Shown here: positions 1 through 9,888 of the stretch, one piece after another | How positions within the stretch are numbered: position 1 is the first letter of the stretch | How the letters are laid out: each line of letters opens with the position of its first letter | Notes under the pieces: generated by a model | Told to the model about the DNA's origin: nothing | What the model saw: only the letters and a program-made list of their open reading frames with translations | The model's database searches: none | Assembly (NCBI GenBank): GCA_037127255.1 | Contig: JBANSL010000004.1 | Coordinates: forward strand, 72,562,627-72,626,626 | Length of the DNA stretch: 64,000 nt | Reading direction: 5' to 3' | Origin: Persicaria tinctoria | Lineage: Eukaryota > Streptophyta > Magnoliopsida > Caryophyllales > Polygonaceae | Made by a program: the position numbers and the translations under genes

Positions 1-344
1 GAACCCCCCGCCATATCGAGCTCCAGGACATCCAGAAAGGGATCAGCGGAAGGATGACCTACAACTTATCCTTGACGAAATGCGTCGAAATCAGGGCACC
101 ATCAGAACATCAATACAAAACTTGGAGAAATTGATGTCTGGAGGAAATCAATAGACACCCAGATCGGTCAGCTAGCCGCAGGCGTCCCTAGACAGTCAGG
201 TACACTCCCTGGATCTTCTGAACCTAACCCTAAAGGTAAATCTACTGGACATGTAGCTGCAGTAAAACTAAGGAGCGGCCATCAACTTCAAGAGCCAGAG
301 GTCGGAAAGCAGCAGAACGAAGGAGAGCAACAAGTCAACGTCGA

Positions 345-480
345 CAACACTCTAGTCGATCTCGAGGAGGGTCTGCTCGATCTCGAGAAGAAAATACAGA
401 AGCCCTCGTCTGCACTACACAACAACTCGACATCACCCAATCTGGTCGAGATCGACAAGGGTGTACTCGACATCGAGGAC
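345..480. repeat. TCGA-palindrome cluster, gag region
   Basis: At least four 12-mers of the form (C/G)TCGANNNCGA(C/G) occur here, for example GTCGATCTCGAG, CTCGATCTCGAG and CTCGACATCGAG. They sit in the open frame and encode VDLEE, LDLE, VEID and LDIED. Spacing is irregular, so this is dispersed amplification of a short word rather than a regular tandem array. Confidence 0.8.
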
Positions 481-1410
481 GGTAAACCCGAGGTCGAGAA
501 AACTGCAGTACCTCCGACATCTGTTCTGGCTCCAAATCATAAAAAGAAGTTGCCTTTCCCCACGAAATCTCCAAAGGATCCAGCAGAAAAGAAGTTCCAG
601 CGTTTCATCAAGATGCTTCAGAGACTCAATGTCACTATACCCTTCACAAAAGCTCTTAATGAGATGCCGTCCTATGTAAAGTTCCTAAAGGAGATTCTAA
701 GCAAGAAGCGGTCAATGGCTGAGATCGCAGAGACTCAATGTCACTATACCCTTCAGAAAAGGCTAGATCCAGGTAAGTTTGCTATAACCATTGGATTTGG
801 TCAACACAAATTAAATGCTTTATGTGATCTTGGAGCCAGTGTGAGTATAATGCCCCTATCAATATGGTCCAAGATTAAGATAGGTGTCCTAGAGCCTGTG
901 GATGCTAAGCTTTATATGGCAAACAACACGGTGGTCATCCCAACTGGCATGGTTGATAATGTACCAGTGCAAGTAGGTAAGTTCTTCGTCCCTGCTGATT
1001 TCTTAATTGTTGATATGGCGGAGGACCCTGCTTGTCCAATTATTCTAGGAAGGCCCTTCTTCGCGACAGTGGATGCCAACATAAGCGTAAGGAAGGGAGT
1101 ACTCACTTTCAACATCAGCGATGAGGTAATTGAGTATTCCTTTAATAAAACTGAAAGGCATACAGGTCCAATGGAAGAGGTAAAATCTATTTCAGTTGGC
1201 TACATCACCTGCGGGGAACCTAAAGTAAGGAATATGACTCCGGAGGAGCTGGAAAAGAGGGATATGGAGGCTCAGGTGGAGGAGATCATGGCAATCCTAA
1301 AGAAGTACACAGAAAGTCCAATCGACACAGACCAAGGTACGTCGTTATTGACTAATTATTTTTCGGATGCCTTGACAGGAACCAAGTATGGGGTCATCAT
1401 CGATCAAGAC

Positions 1411-1823
1411 TCCTCGACATCGAGGACTCTAGTCGACATCGACCAAAACCAGGAGCCCCCACCAGCACCAGCGCCGTCGAGCAAGCCACTGGAGGAAGAA
1501 CAGAACTACTCGATCTCGAGTAGGCTCCTCGAGATCGACCACCGCCTCACGGCCTCCGCTTCGCCTTCTTCGATGCTGACTCCACCAGACGGCCAGCGCT
1601 CCTCGAGATCGACTAAGCTAGTTGATGTCGACCACCATCCTGCTGGCCCATCTCATGCTTCCTCGACGCTGACGCCACCAGGAGCTGAATCCTACACGAG
1701 ATCGAGTAGCGAACTCGATGTCGACCAGCCCTCGCCTTCACCAGCTCCTGCACCTACGAGCAGCACACCACCAGAAACTGAATCCTCGTCGATATCGAGT
1801 ACCCCTACTCGAGATCGACCAAA
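1411..1823. repeat. TCGA-palindrome cluster, protease-tail spacer
   Basis: About ten 12-mers such as CTCGACATCGAG, CTCGAGATCGAC and GTCGATATCGAG are separated by Pro/Ser/Thr-rich codons. They keep frame and encode VDID, LEID, VDVD and LDVD. The cluster lies where RT-RNaseH-IN should be, so it marks or overlaps the deletion junction. Confidence 0.8.
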
Positions 1824-2157
1824 CACTGTAGTTCCCGATTCCGTCTCCGCAAAGGTAAGCCAAGGTATGGATCCTTCTTCTCCTATTTCCATTAAAGATT
1901 TATCTATACATGGGAGAGGTTTGCCTTGGTATGTGCGCTTATGTAGGATACCCAATGATGAGCCTAAGGAGTATGAAGTTAGAGACAAGCTCTATGTCTC
2001 TAAATCAAAGGATCATCGGTTCCCTAACAAGTTCAACAAGAAGCGAATGGGACCTTTCGTGGTGAACAAGATCCATTCCGGAGGATTACAGCTGATGGAC
2101 AAGAATGGAGTCTTATTTGAAGCCCAAGCTACATGGGCCCTGCAAATGCCACCTTGA

Positions 2158-3593
2158 GCTTAATGGAGAAAGTCGGCCTAGCGACTATAAAATCTAGAGC
2201 TTGTAAATAGACATTTACTTTTTGGAACTTTTGGACATTGTTTTGTTTGGTTTTGGTTTTTCTATTGTGGGTATGTGTCTTCCATATTTTTCAGGTCCAT
2301 GGGGATAGAAGCAAGCCAAAAATTGGACTTAGCCCAGGCATTCTTTCATCGATATTATGAAGATCTGCACATCTGTCTAGTGAGTTTCTTTCTTTACCCT
2401 TGTTTTTATACAGTGAGGACACTGTAATGTTTAAGTATGGGGTGGGGGAAGGGCTTACTTCATGCATATTTGATATATTTGAGATTATTTGTGCAATATT
2501 TCTTAAATTGCTTATACATGGCTATTTTGGAATTCATTATTGATTTATGTGATTACATGCATGTTTTCCAAAAGTTTGAGAAAAATGACCCCCATTGAAA
2601 TTTTTTTATTAATGTCATGGAAGCTTTATATTGAACTCGACGATGCAAAATTGGATTCATTAGAGATATAACATGAAATTGCTTAGTAAAGGGAAGTCAC
2701 ATTGAAGTGCATATTTTCTTGAAAACCATGAAAGGAGGTAAAATTTGATGTTGCTTTTGACATGTTGCATGATTAGAGGATGGAGGACTTTATATTTCCA
2801 TGTAATGCTCATATTGTTATATCCAAGCCTTACCTATGCTTTTGCATCACAAAGGCCATATTATGCCTTATTTCATATTATGCTCCACATGATCGAAAAA
2901 TTGCCATTCTTTACCTTATCCGGGGATTATGTTGAGAATGATGTTACATTATGGAGATGTTATATGGTGTTTGTGTTATCATTATTATTGGAGTTTGGCG
3001 GAATTGTTTGAAATATATGGAAAATTTAATAATTGTGAAAGAAAATCCGATCAAAGATCGACCCTGCTCGCTGAGATAATAGTTTGGCGAGATGGGACAC
3101 CAAGGTGAGGAGTCCAAAGCACTAAGTATCCGGGGCCATTCATGACACCCATGTTTGCGACTCGCGAGAAGGCAGTGCTGAGGTTAGAGAGGTAAAAGCA
3201 TTATTGTTGATAAAAGCATTATGAAAGGTGATGAATCTTAGGAAGAAAGAATGTGGTATGAAAGTTTGGAAAATACTCCATTTCCCCGGATCATTAGCAC
3301 CACATTGCCAAATATTGCCCACCTTTAGCCTTTTACCAATCTACTCCTTAATGAGTTTAAATTAAAGTCCTCTTGATTATTAATGCTTTGTCACAAATGA
3401 ATGTTTTGCATAACCCTCCTTTTGTGAGTAGATGTTGCTTTTTAATTGCACATGTATGGATTTGTGACACAAGTACCTTTTCGAGGATGGTAATTGACTG
3501 CAGGGACATATGAGAATGAATCTATGATGTTGAGAGTTTTGATTTCTTCCCCTGAATGACAAATAAAAGTATTGCTTGAGGACAAGCAAGCTT
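2158..3593 (+). other. untranslated internal region of the Athila-type element
   Basis: No convincing coding sequence is present. A G-rich tract at 2436-2454 (GGGGTGGGGGAAGG) follows the phrase TTTAAGTATGGGG, which recurs as TTAAGTATGGGG directly before the LTR at 3593-3604, so a second polypurine-like site exists. Athila elements often carry an env-like gene here. The small ORF at 2745-3011 has no recognisable domain and I do not support it as a gene. Confidence 0.6.
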
Positions 3594-3607
3594 AAGTATG
3601 GGGTGTT
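3594..3607 (+). promoter_or_regulatory. polypurine tract before 3' LTR
   Basis: AAGTATGGGGTGTT abuts the LTR start TGTTGTGAGCC. It is the expected plus-strand primer position. Confidence 0.65.
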
Positions 3608-3878
3608 TGTTGTGAGCCTAATTTGCCATGCTTTACAGTAACTTTTATATCAATTTCTGCATACATTGCATGCATTTGGGTTAAGATAGTACAGAATCTA
3701 TGTAGTTTATGTTTATTTACCAAATTATGGAATCTACACCAGTTTCTGTTTAATTTCGCAGAATTTGAGGCATTTTACAGCAATTCTAAGGAAGCTCAGA
3801 AAAGCTCGGAAAACAACTACAGAAGTCCAGAGTCCGAGAGTACAAGAACCCGGACAAACCGAGCTGAAGCTAGAGTTA

Positions 3879-4224
3879 CTCGATATCGAGTAGGCTTACT
3901 CGATATCGACCACCGGTGTCCGAGCAAAGCCTGGTCGAGGAGACGAGAGCTAGATCAACTCGCCTCCGGAAGCCAACTCGATCTCGAGGAGACCTTGTCG
4001 AGATCGAGGAACAGCACCGAGTCTGTCCGAGCCCATGCCAAGGAGGAGTCCTCGGCATCACCAGCGAGCCATACTCGAGCACCACCCCAAGTCGATCTCG
4101 AGGAGGCTTAGTCGATATCGAGGAGCCAAGGAGCCCAGATCCGAGCCTGTCGAGCAGAGTCACCGGAGAAGCCTAGTCGACGAACCATGGTACTCGATAT
4201 CGAGTACTCTTGTCGATATCGAGT
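3879..4224. repeat. TCGA-palindrome cluster, 5' part of LTR A
   Basis: About eight copies, including perfect palindromes CTCGATATCGAG (3879, 4193) and near-palindromes GTCGATATCGAG and CTCGATCTCGAG. The cluster is upstream of the TATA box, in U3. Confidence 0.8.
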
Positions 4225-4502
4225 AGCCCAGTTTTTGGAAACGCGTCCGCGTGAGCAAACCGAGTCGAGTTGGAATTACTTGGGCACGAAAGAAGTCGAG
4301 TTGGCCGAGATTCTATCCAATTTGATCAAGTTCTATCTATGCAGACAAGATCTATCAAGACATGAAGACTTATCTATTTTAGATTTAATTTCCCCTTTAT
4401 ATATTTAATTCCTAAATTGCTTTTATTTATCTTTTAAAGTTTTAGATATAATTTTAGATATAGATAGATGTTTCTATCCTTGAATAGCAAGGATTAGAAG
4501 CC

Positions 4503-4510
4503 TATAAATA
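4503..4510 (+). promoter_or_regulatory. LTR TATA box
   Basis: TATAAATA lies in the context CCTATAAATAAAGC, conserved in LTR B and, inverted, in the solo LTR. It probably sets the U3/R border about 25-35 bp downstream. Confidence 0.65.
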
Positions 4511-4996
4511 AAGCTCATGGGGCTGATTTCTATTCATTCAATTTCAGAGACAATTAGTCACATAGAGAGAGAAGGAGAAGAGGTTGTAAGTTTGAGTTTA
4601 TTAATGCAAGTTAGTTCTTTTTCATCGAAGATGTCTGCGATTGCGATAAGGCGTGAGTAGTCCACCCACTTCTGGGGCTGGGGTGAGCCCAACACTGGCC
4701 ATGTGAGGTGATGCGGTAAAGGTACGATCTTGTTATGCGATTCTTCTTCTATCCCTATGAGCATGATTCTTTTGCGAGAGTTGAAGGTGATCCTTGTTTG
4801 TGTTATTGAAGCAAAACTGATCTTAATACAACTTGGATTAATTATGTGAAAAGAGTTAGTAACAATTAGGGTTTATGCGAAAGCCTCTATATGCCTATTT
4901 GTTAATAACGAAAGTTATTTTGATGGAAAACATGATCTTTTATGCCTTTATCTGAGTTTTGGGTTCGAGAATTTTCATTTTAAAGTTACTGTTTTT

Positions 4997-5171
4997 AGTC
5001 GATATAGAGGAGTTTTAGTCGATACAGAGTAGCCCTTACTCGATATCGAGTAGAACTTGTCGAGATCGAGTTGCCCTTGCCGGGTTTAGTTGTCTGTTTG
5101 CTTTGCTGAGTTTCTGTTGTCGACATCTGTAGTCGATATCGAGGACAGTTAGTCGATATCGACCAACTTCT
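4997..5171. repeat. TCGA-palindrome cluster, 3' part of LTR A
   Basis: About six copies (GTCGATATAGAG, CTCGATATCGAG, GTCGAGATCGAG, GTCGATATCGAC and variants) lie downstream of the presumed transcription start. Confidence 0.75.
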
Positions 5172-5403
5172 GTGTCCTCCCTTTTGTTTCTGCTTTGCTT
5201 TGTCTTTTCTGTCTTTCTACTGCTATTCTGTCTGTGAGATCTGTGGCTACCTGAGAACTGCTGACGTGCTTCCTCGTGGATTGGATCCTGACAACCTTCT
5301 ACTACAACGGGAGAAAGTCTTGTATTTATTTGCTGAGACAGGGAAGTCAGTCTGAACTTTAATTTATATTTATTTCATACTTGACCATCCTCTTGCAACA
5401 ACA

Positions 5404-5820
5404 TGTTTTGGTCGAGATAGAGCAGAGGTTTTTCGAGATCGAGTAGGCCCTTTGTCGATCTCGAGTAAGGTCTTGTCTATATCGAGTTGAGTTTCTGCTT
5501 CTGTCGTCGATTTGAAGTTTCTGTCTTTTACTATTGTTTGTCGATCTCGAGTTACCTTTGTCAAGATCGAGTAGCTTCTGTCTTTGCTTTGTTTCTGCTT
5601 TCGTTTGTCTTTCTTTGTTTCTGTGTTTCTTTGTTTCTGTTCTTTCTACTGCTATTCTGTCTGTGAGATCTGCTGCTAACTGAGACTGCTGACACGCTTC
5701 CTCGTGGATCGATCCTGACAACCTTCTACTACAACGGGAGGAAGTCTTGTAATGATTTGCTGAGACAGGGAAGTCAGTCTGAACTCTATTTTATATTTAT
5801 TTCATACTTGACCATCCTCC
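5404..5820 (+). repeat. partial LTR: repeat of the LTR A 3' end
   Basis: This stretch matches about 4985-5400: palindrome cluster, pyrimidine-rich TTTCTGCTTT run, CCTGACAACCTTCTACTACA, then GACCATCCTCC. It lacks the terminal TGCAACAACA and runs into the start of LTR B. It looks like a truncated tandem LTR from unequal recombination. Six palindrome copies (5411-5574) are included. Confidence 0.65.
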
Positions 5821-7611
5821 TGTGATGTCCATGTTTTATGCCATGTTTTACATTACCTTTTATATCGATTTCTGTATGCATTTCATGCATTTGGGTTAGA
5901 ATAGTACAGAATTTGTGTATTTTATGATTATATACAATATATGGAGGTCTACACTAGTTTTTGTCATATTTCGCAGAAATCGAACGCACTTTGGAGTTTA
6001 AAGGAAACCCATGAAGAAGCTAAGGATGATGCAGCTGGAGAAAAGGCTATATTTCGGTATTCATCATTCTGAATCAAGCTTTGATGTCTTCATGAGATTT
6101 GTAGCCCTCGGAAAGAGCTTTCCAACGCATGGTCATATGCGTCAATCCGACGAACGAGGACTCGGGAAGGTGCGTTTTAAGAACAGCGCAGAATGCTGAA
6201 AGCGACAGAGTTGCTCGAGATCGACCAAATTGGTCGACATCGAGGAAACCTTGCTCGACATTTGTTCCAGAGGAAGAGATCGAGTACGAGATGAGGGAAA
6301 ATGTTGGTCTACGTCGAAGAAATTTACTCGACATCGAGAAAATTGGTCGATGTCGAGGAAATCCCAGAAGCTGACGTCGAGTAATCCGAATCTTGTTAAG
6401 GTTCTATCCTGAAGCCGATGGTGATATTTTCGAGACCTAATTCTATCCACATCTATCAAGAGCTATCAAGTCAAAGGAAGATTTATCCACAATAGATATA
6501 GTTCTAGTTTATTTATTTTATTTATTCCATTGTTTTATCTTAAGTAAGTAGATATAGATATAGATAGACTTTCTTTCCTAATTAGAGAGGGAAGGAAGCC
6601 TATAAATAAAGCCCGTGGGGCTGATTTTAGAATTCATTCAATTCAGAGGTTAGAGAAGTAGTTCACAGAGAAGTTTTAGGAGTTTGGAGGTTTTAGGGTT
6701 TTGGCATTCAACGAAAGTTGGATCGCCAAGATTGTAAAGGCTTTGAATTTAGTTTAATGCAAGTTGTTATTTCCTTTCAATCAATGTTTGAGGTTGCGAT
6801 GAAGCGCGAGTAGTCCACCCACTTCTAGGGTTGGGGCGAGCCCGACGATAGCCATGCGTGTCTGAGGTAAAGATCCGACTTTTATCATGTCTTGAGCATC
6901 TACTACTTGTTATGTGTTTATTTCCCATCTAATGGAGATCCATGCTAACAACTTGGATTGTAAACATAAAATCAGTACATACAATTAGGGTTTCATGAAA
7001 GAGTTGTCTAATTGTTGAAAAAGGCGAAAGCTTAGTCCTTCGATGCAATTTGCATGATTATCTGTTTTATTTCTGCCTTATGCATGTTTGGTTATCGTTG
7101 TTGCAAACCCCAATCTTGGAAGTCTTTTACATACAGTTTAGTTCGAAACCCGAAGGCCTTTGCATTTATTTTCTTTCGTTTTATTTTCTGTCCCTTTACT
7201 CGATCTCGAATTGCACTACTCGATATCGAGTTAACTGATCTTCGACCAAGTCGTTGTAGCTTCTGTGTGCAGTTCCTCGACATAGAACAGATTTACTCGA
7301 CTTCGACAAGTTTTCTCGACATCGAGGAAAGTTCTCGAGATCGACCAATCCCTGTGCTTGCTGCTGCGCTTCAACTGTCCGATCTTCTGTCGAGTTGTTG
7401 TACTCGAGATCGAGCCCCTGTTGTCGACTTCTGTCCGTGAGATTTCGCTGCTGCCTAGGATCCGCTGACACGCTTCCTCGTGGATCGATCCTGACTTCCC
7501 ACTGCTGCATCGGGAGGAAGTCTTGTAATTATTTGCGTGGGCAGAATCTGGTTTGATTTATTTTATTATATTTTAAACTCGATTTCCTCCTTACAACATC
7601 CTGCAACAACA
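5821..7611 (+). repeat. LTR B of the palindrome-rich gypsy family
   Basis: About 1.79 kb, starting TGTGATGTCC and ending CTGCAACAACA. It has the same internal order as LTR A: leader similarity, palindrome cluster (6211-6367), TATA box, GCGAGTAGTCCACCCACTTC phrase, second palindrome cluster (7198-7413) and 3' tail. Its first 400 bp match the solo LTR at 16978-18956 better than LTR A. No primer binding site follows it, and no 5-bp target duplication links its two flanks. Confidence 0.7.
6601..6608 (+). promoter_or_regulatory. LTR TATA box
   Basis: TATAAATA in the context GCCTATAAATAAAGCCC, at the same relative position as in LTR A. Confidence 0.6.
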
Positions 7612-8524
7612 GATTTGTTGTTCCGATTTTTTTGATCTTGAGTTCTTTGAAGCTTTGAACTTACCTTGCATCTCTCCACTCAAACAATCCCATGCCTGGA
7701 CCCTTCTCATCCTTGAATCTGTCTATTATCCCCAACTCACCCGCCTGTTCTACATAAACCTAAAAGCCAAAAACAATGTCGACGGTTGGTCTTTGGAATC
7801 CATCGTCAAAGGGGTTAGAATCTCGTTTAACTCCATTGACTTTGCTGATTTCCTTGGCCTACCTAGACCTTGTCCACCCTCTCCCGAGAACCCCACAAAA
7901 GAACAGTGCATGACCCTTGCTCAATCCAAATATCTCCTACCCGAAGCATCCACCAGCACCTCAAAACAGCTAACCCACTCATCCCTTACCTTAGAGGCAA
8001 AAATTATCTTTAACATCATTGTTCGTTGCCTCTTACCATGTCTTAACTCTGGCTCGCTCCTTACTGATAATGTCATGGTCCTACTTTACCGAATCCTAAA
8101 TGACCTTGACCTTGATCTGGCCAACACTATCCTTGGATCCATGGCTCATGCTAGAAAAGACAGAAAAGGAACTCCCCTCCCCTTTGCCACCCTTTTGACC
8201 CATACCTTCAAAGCTTCTGGAATCAATTTCAAAAATGAAGAACAACAGCGTCATATGGGAAAGTTCGACTCCAAAAGCCTTGAAAAGATTGGCATCACTC
8301 GGTCTTCCCAAGGGACTTGGAGTCTTGCCTCTCCTTCAAAAGCTCTTCTCACTGCCTCATCCATTGATGAACGCATGGACAACCTGGAGTTGTGCTTGGA
8401 GGAAGTTCGCCTGGATCTCAAGGAGCTGCATAAGGAATTTATGACGGAAATGAGCGGGATAACCAAGCTGTTGCAAGGTCTGTGGACGAGGCTAACTGAT
8501 GATGCTCCGGACGATGAAGCTTAA
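7612..8524 (+). pseudogene. plant transposon-type protein (PF20167-like), 5'-truncated
   Basis: One open frame runs from the end of LTR B to a stop at 8524 (about 300 codons). It starts inside the protein, since no ATG lies near the LTR border. It resembles the 'putative plant transposon protein' domain in layout: an FYxNL-like opening (RLFYINLKA), an IxFNSIDFADFLGLP segment, a middle IIFNIIVRCLLP helix and a PFATLLTHTF segment. The C-terminus (SIDERMDNLELCLEEVRLDL) looks like a short coiled coil. The polypurine tract and LTR downstream place it in a non-autonomous LTR element. No enzymatic motif is visible. The family call is from memory. Confidence 0.55.
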
Positions 8525-8868
8525 CCCTACCCTACCCTACCCCTATCCCTGAATCTGAAACATTGCTGGTTTTCGGAAACTGTTTCAAAACTTTTGGTGA
8601 CTATTTTACCTCCTCCCTTTGTTGAAAGACAAAAAGGGGGAGATGATCTGGTTGAAAACTTTTTTGCTGTGAAGGTCTTGAAAGACCTTGGTTTTGAAAG
8701 ACCTTGGTTTTTGGTTTTTGTTTTCAGGTTGATGGTTTTTCATGCTTTAAAATTTTGATCCAACATTTGTCTAACCCATGCAGGTACTTAGTCCCCGATT
8801 TCACTTATTATATATGCTTGACTAAGTTGCAGGGATGCACAGGTTTTGTCTTTCATCAAGGGGGAGAT
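8525..8868 (+). other. 3' untranslated region with two polypurine tracts
   Basis: AAAAAGGGGGAGATGAT (8630-8646) and CAAGGGGGAGAT (8857-8868) are copia-style polypurine tracts. The second abuts the presumed LTR start. No gene is seen. Confidence 0.55.
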
Positions 8869-9888
8869 TGATAACTCCACTCCCTTTATGAAAATCGGAA
8901 TAAGTTTCAAAGGCTTTGACAGTTTGTTCTGTCAAAGGTCTTGACGCTTTAGCAGTGTTAATGAAACACAAAACCTGTTCTATATGATATTATATTCGAA
9001 TATTGTTTTATTATATGCTTCCATTATATTATCATATATACACTAACCTTTCAGGAAGTATTTTTGAATATTATTTCCTTCCTCGTGTTGAAATTGGAGA
9101 AGATTCAAATCGGAAGATTATGGCCTTCGAAGTTTCCAAAGATAAAAGATCCAGCTCAAGCCATGATCAAGTCTAGCCGTTGGTGAAGATTCTTAGGCGC
9201 CGATTCGTTTCAATATAAAGAAAAGGAAGGAGAAGACAGTCATACATCTGTTGAACACAAGCTTTCATACACTCAAGCCTTCAAGCGAGATCTGTCTTCT
9301 TCGTGTGCTCTCAGCTAGTCCTTAAGAGTCTGTTATTTCATTTCAAAACATTTGAGAGTTACATAGTGAGCTTATAGGATATATTTTGTTATAGTGTTAT
9401 ACTCGAGAGTTTGTAACTCGGGAAGTGAACACTAAGCGATTGATTCACTAAGTGTAAGAGGATTGTACTAGATAGCATAGAGAGGTGGGGCTCTTCTAGA
9501 TTGGTCTAGGACTCCAAGGGAACGTGAGTTGACTAGATTGCAATTTTATAGGAGAGAGGCTTCTCGGGGAGCTACTAGGATCCTAAGTCCTGTGAATCAA
9601 TAAAAGTCGGTTGAATCCTAGGGTTGTGGAAGAACCCTAGGCGGGGACGTAGGCCAAGTTCGTGTCGAACCTCGTAAATAACTCATCGAGTCCTTTATTT
9701 ATTGCTTTACCTTATTTCCGCACTTGGTTCGATTGTTTAACTTTGTGATTCAGGTTTTCAAAGAAAAGACTCAGTCTAATCTCAAAGGGCTTTGCACGAG
9801 CTTCAAAAGTCTTGAGACTATCTGCGAAAAACCGGCATACTCTATTCAACCCCCCTTCTAGAGTATTTCTATATTACTTTGTTTTACA
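8869..9888 (+). repeat. probable 3' LTR of the second element
   Basis: It starts TGATAACTCCACTCC straight after a polypurine tract. Late in it is a U5-like phrase (GGCGGGGACGTAGGCC, then CGAACCTCGTAAATAA), followed by a CAACCCCCCTTCTAGAG tail typical of several plant copia LTRs. The exact 3' end is uncertain; I placed it at TTTTACA (9888). No partner LTR is in the window. Confidence 0.5.

Larger units (their letters stand above)
2..2157 (+). pseudogene. Athila-type gag-protease-tail polyprotein, internally deleted
   Basis: Gag reads in the frame of position 2 up to a stop at 151-153. The family phrase QIGQLA then continues in the frame of position 76, which is open to 2157 (about 694 codons), so gag carries a frameshift near 130-165. 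Around 780-1130 is a retropepsin domain with active-site phrase LCDLGAS and downstream IILGRPF. Around 1920-2150 is the C-terminal pol tail (RDKLYV, RMGPFVV). An autonomous element would have RT, RNase H and integrase between these, so roughly 3 kb is missing, yet the frame stays open across the junction. The joining spacer encodes Pro/Ser-rich sequence with repeated LVDID/LLEID-like peptides from the palindromic DNA motif. The first-Met call at 550 is arbitrary because the frame is open upstream. Confidence 0.75.
1..5403 (+). mobile_element. Athila-type Ty3/gypsy element, 3' portion, RT-less
   Basis: The element enters from the left edge. It holds the end of gag, an aspartic protease, a spacer, a C-terminal integrase-like tail, a 1.45-kb untranslated stretch, a polypurine tract and an LTR (3608-5403). 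The order, the gag phrase QIGQLA, the protease DLGAS site and the long non-coding tract before the LTR are typical of Athila elements. RT, RNase H and the integrase core are absent, so it is non-autonomous. Its 5' LTR and target duplication lie outside the window. Confidence 0.8.
3608..5403 (+). repeat. LTR A of the palindrome-rich gypsy family
   Basis: About 1.8 kb, starting TGTTGTGAGCC and ending TGCAACAACA, so the ends TGTTGT/ACAACA are inverted. It contains two palindrome clusters (3879-4224 and about 4997-5171) around a TATA box at 4503-4510. It resembles LTR B and the solo LTR at 16978-18956 at both ends and around the TATA box, but differs in the first 300 bp of body sequence, so it is a separate subfamily. 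Confidence 0.75.

Noticed and set aside
2745..3011. 88-codon ORF as an env-like gene
   Set aside because: Hydrophobic but without signal peptide logic, conserved motifs or a longer frame. Open frames of this size are common in AT-rich DNA.
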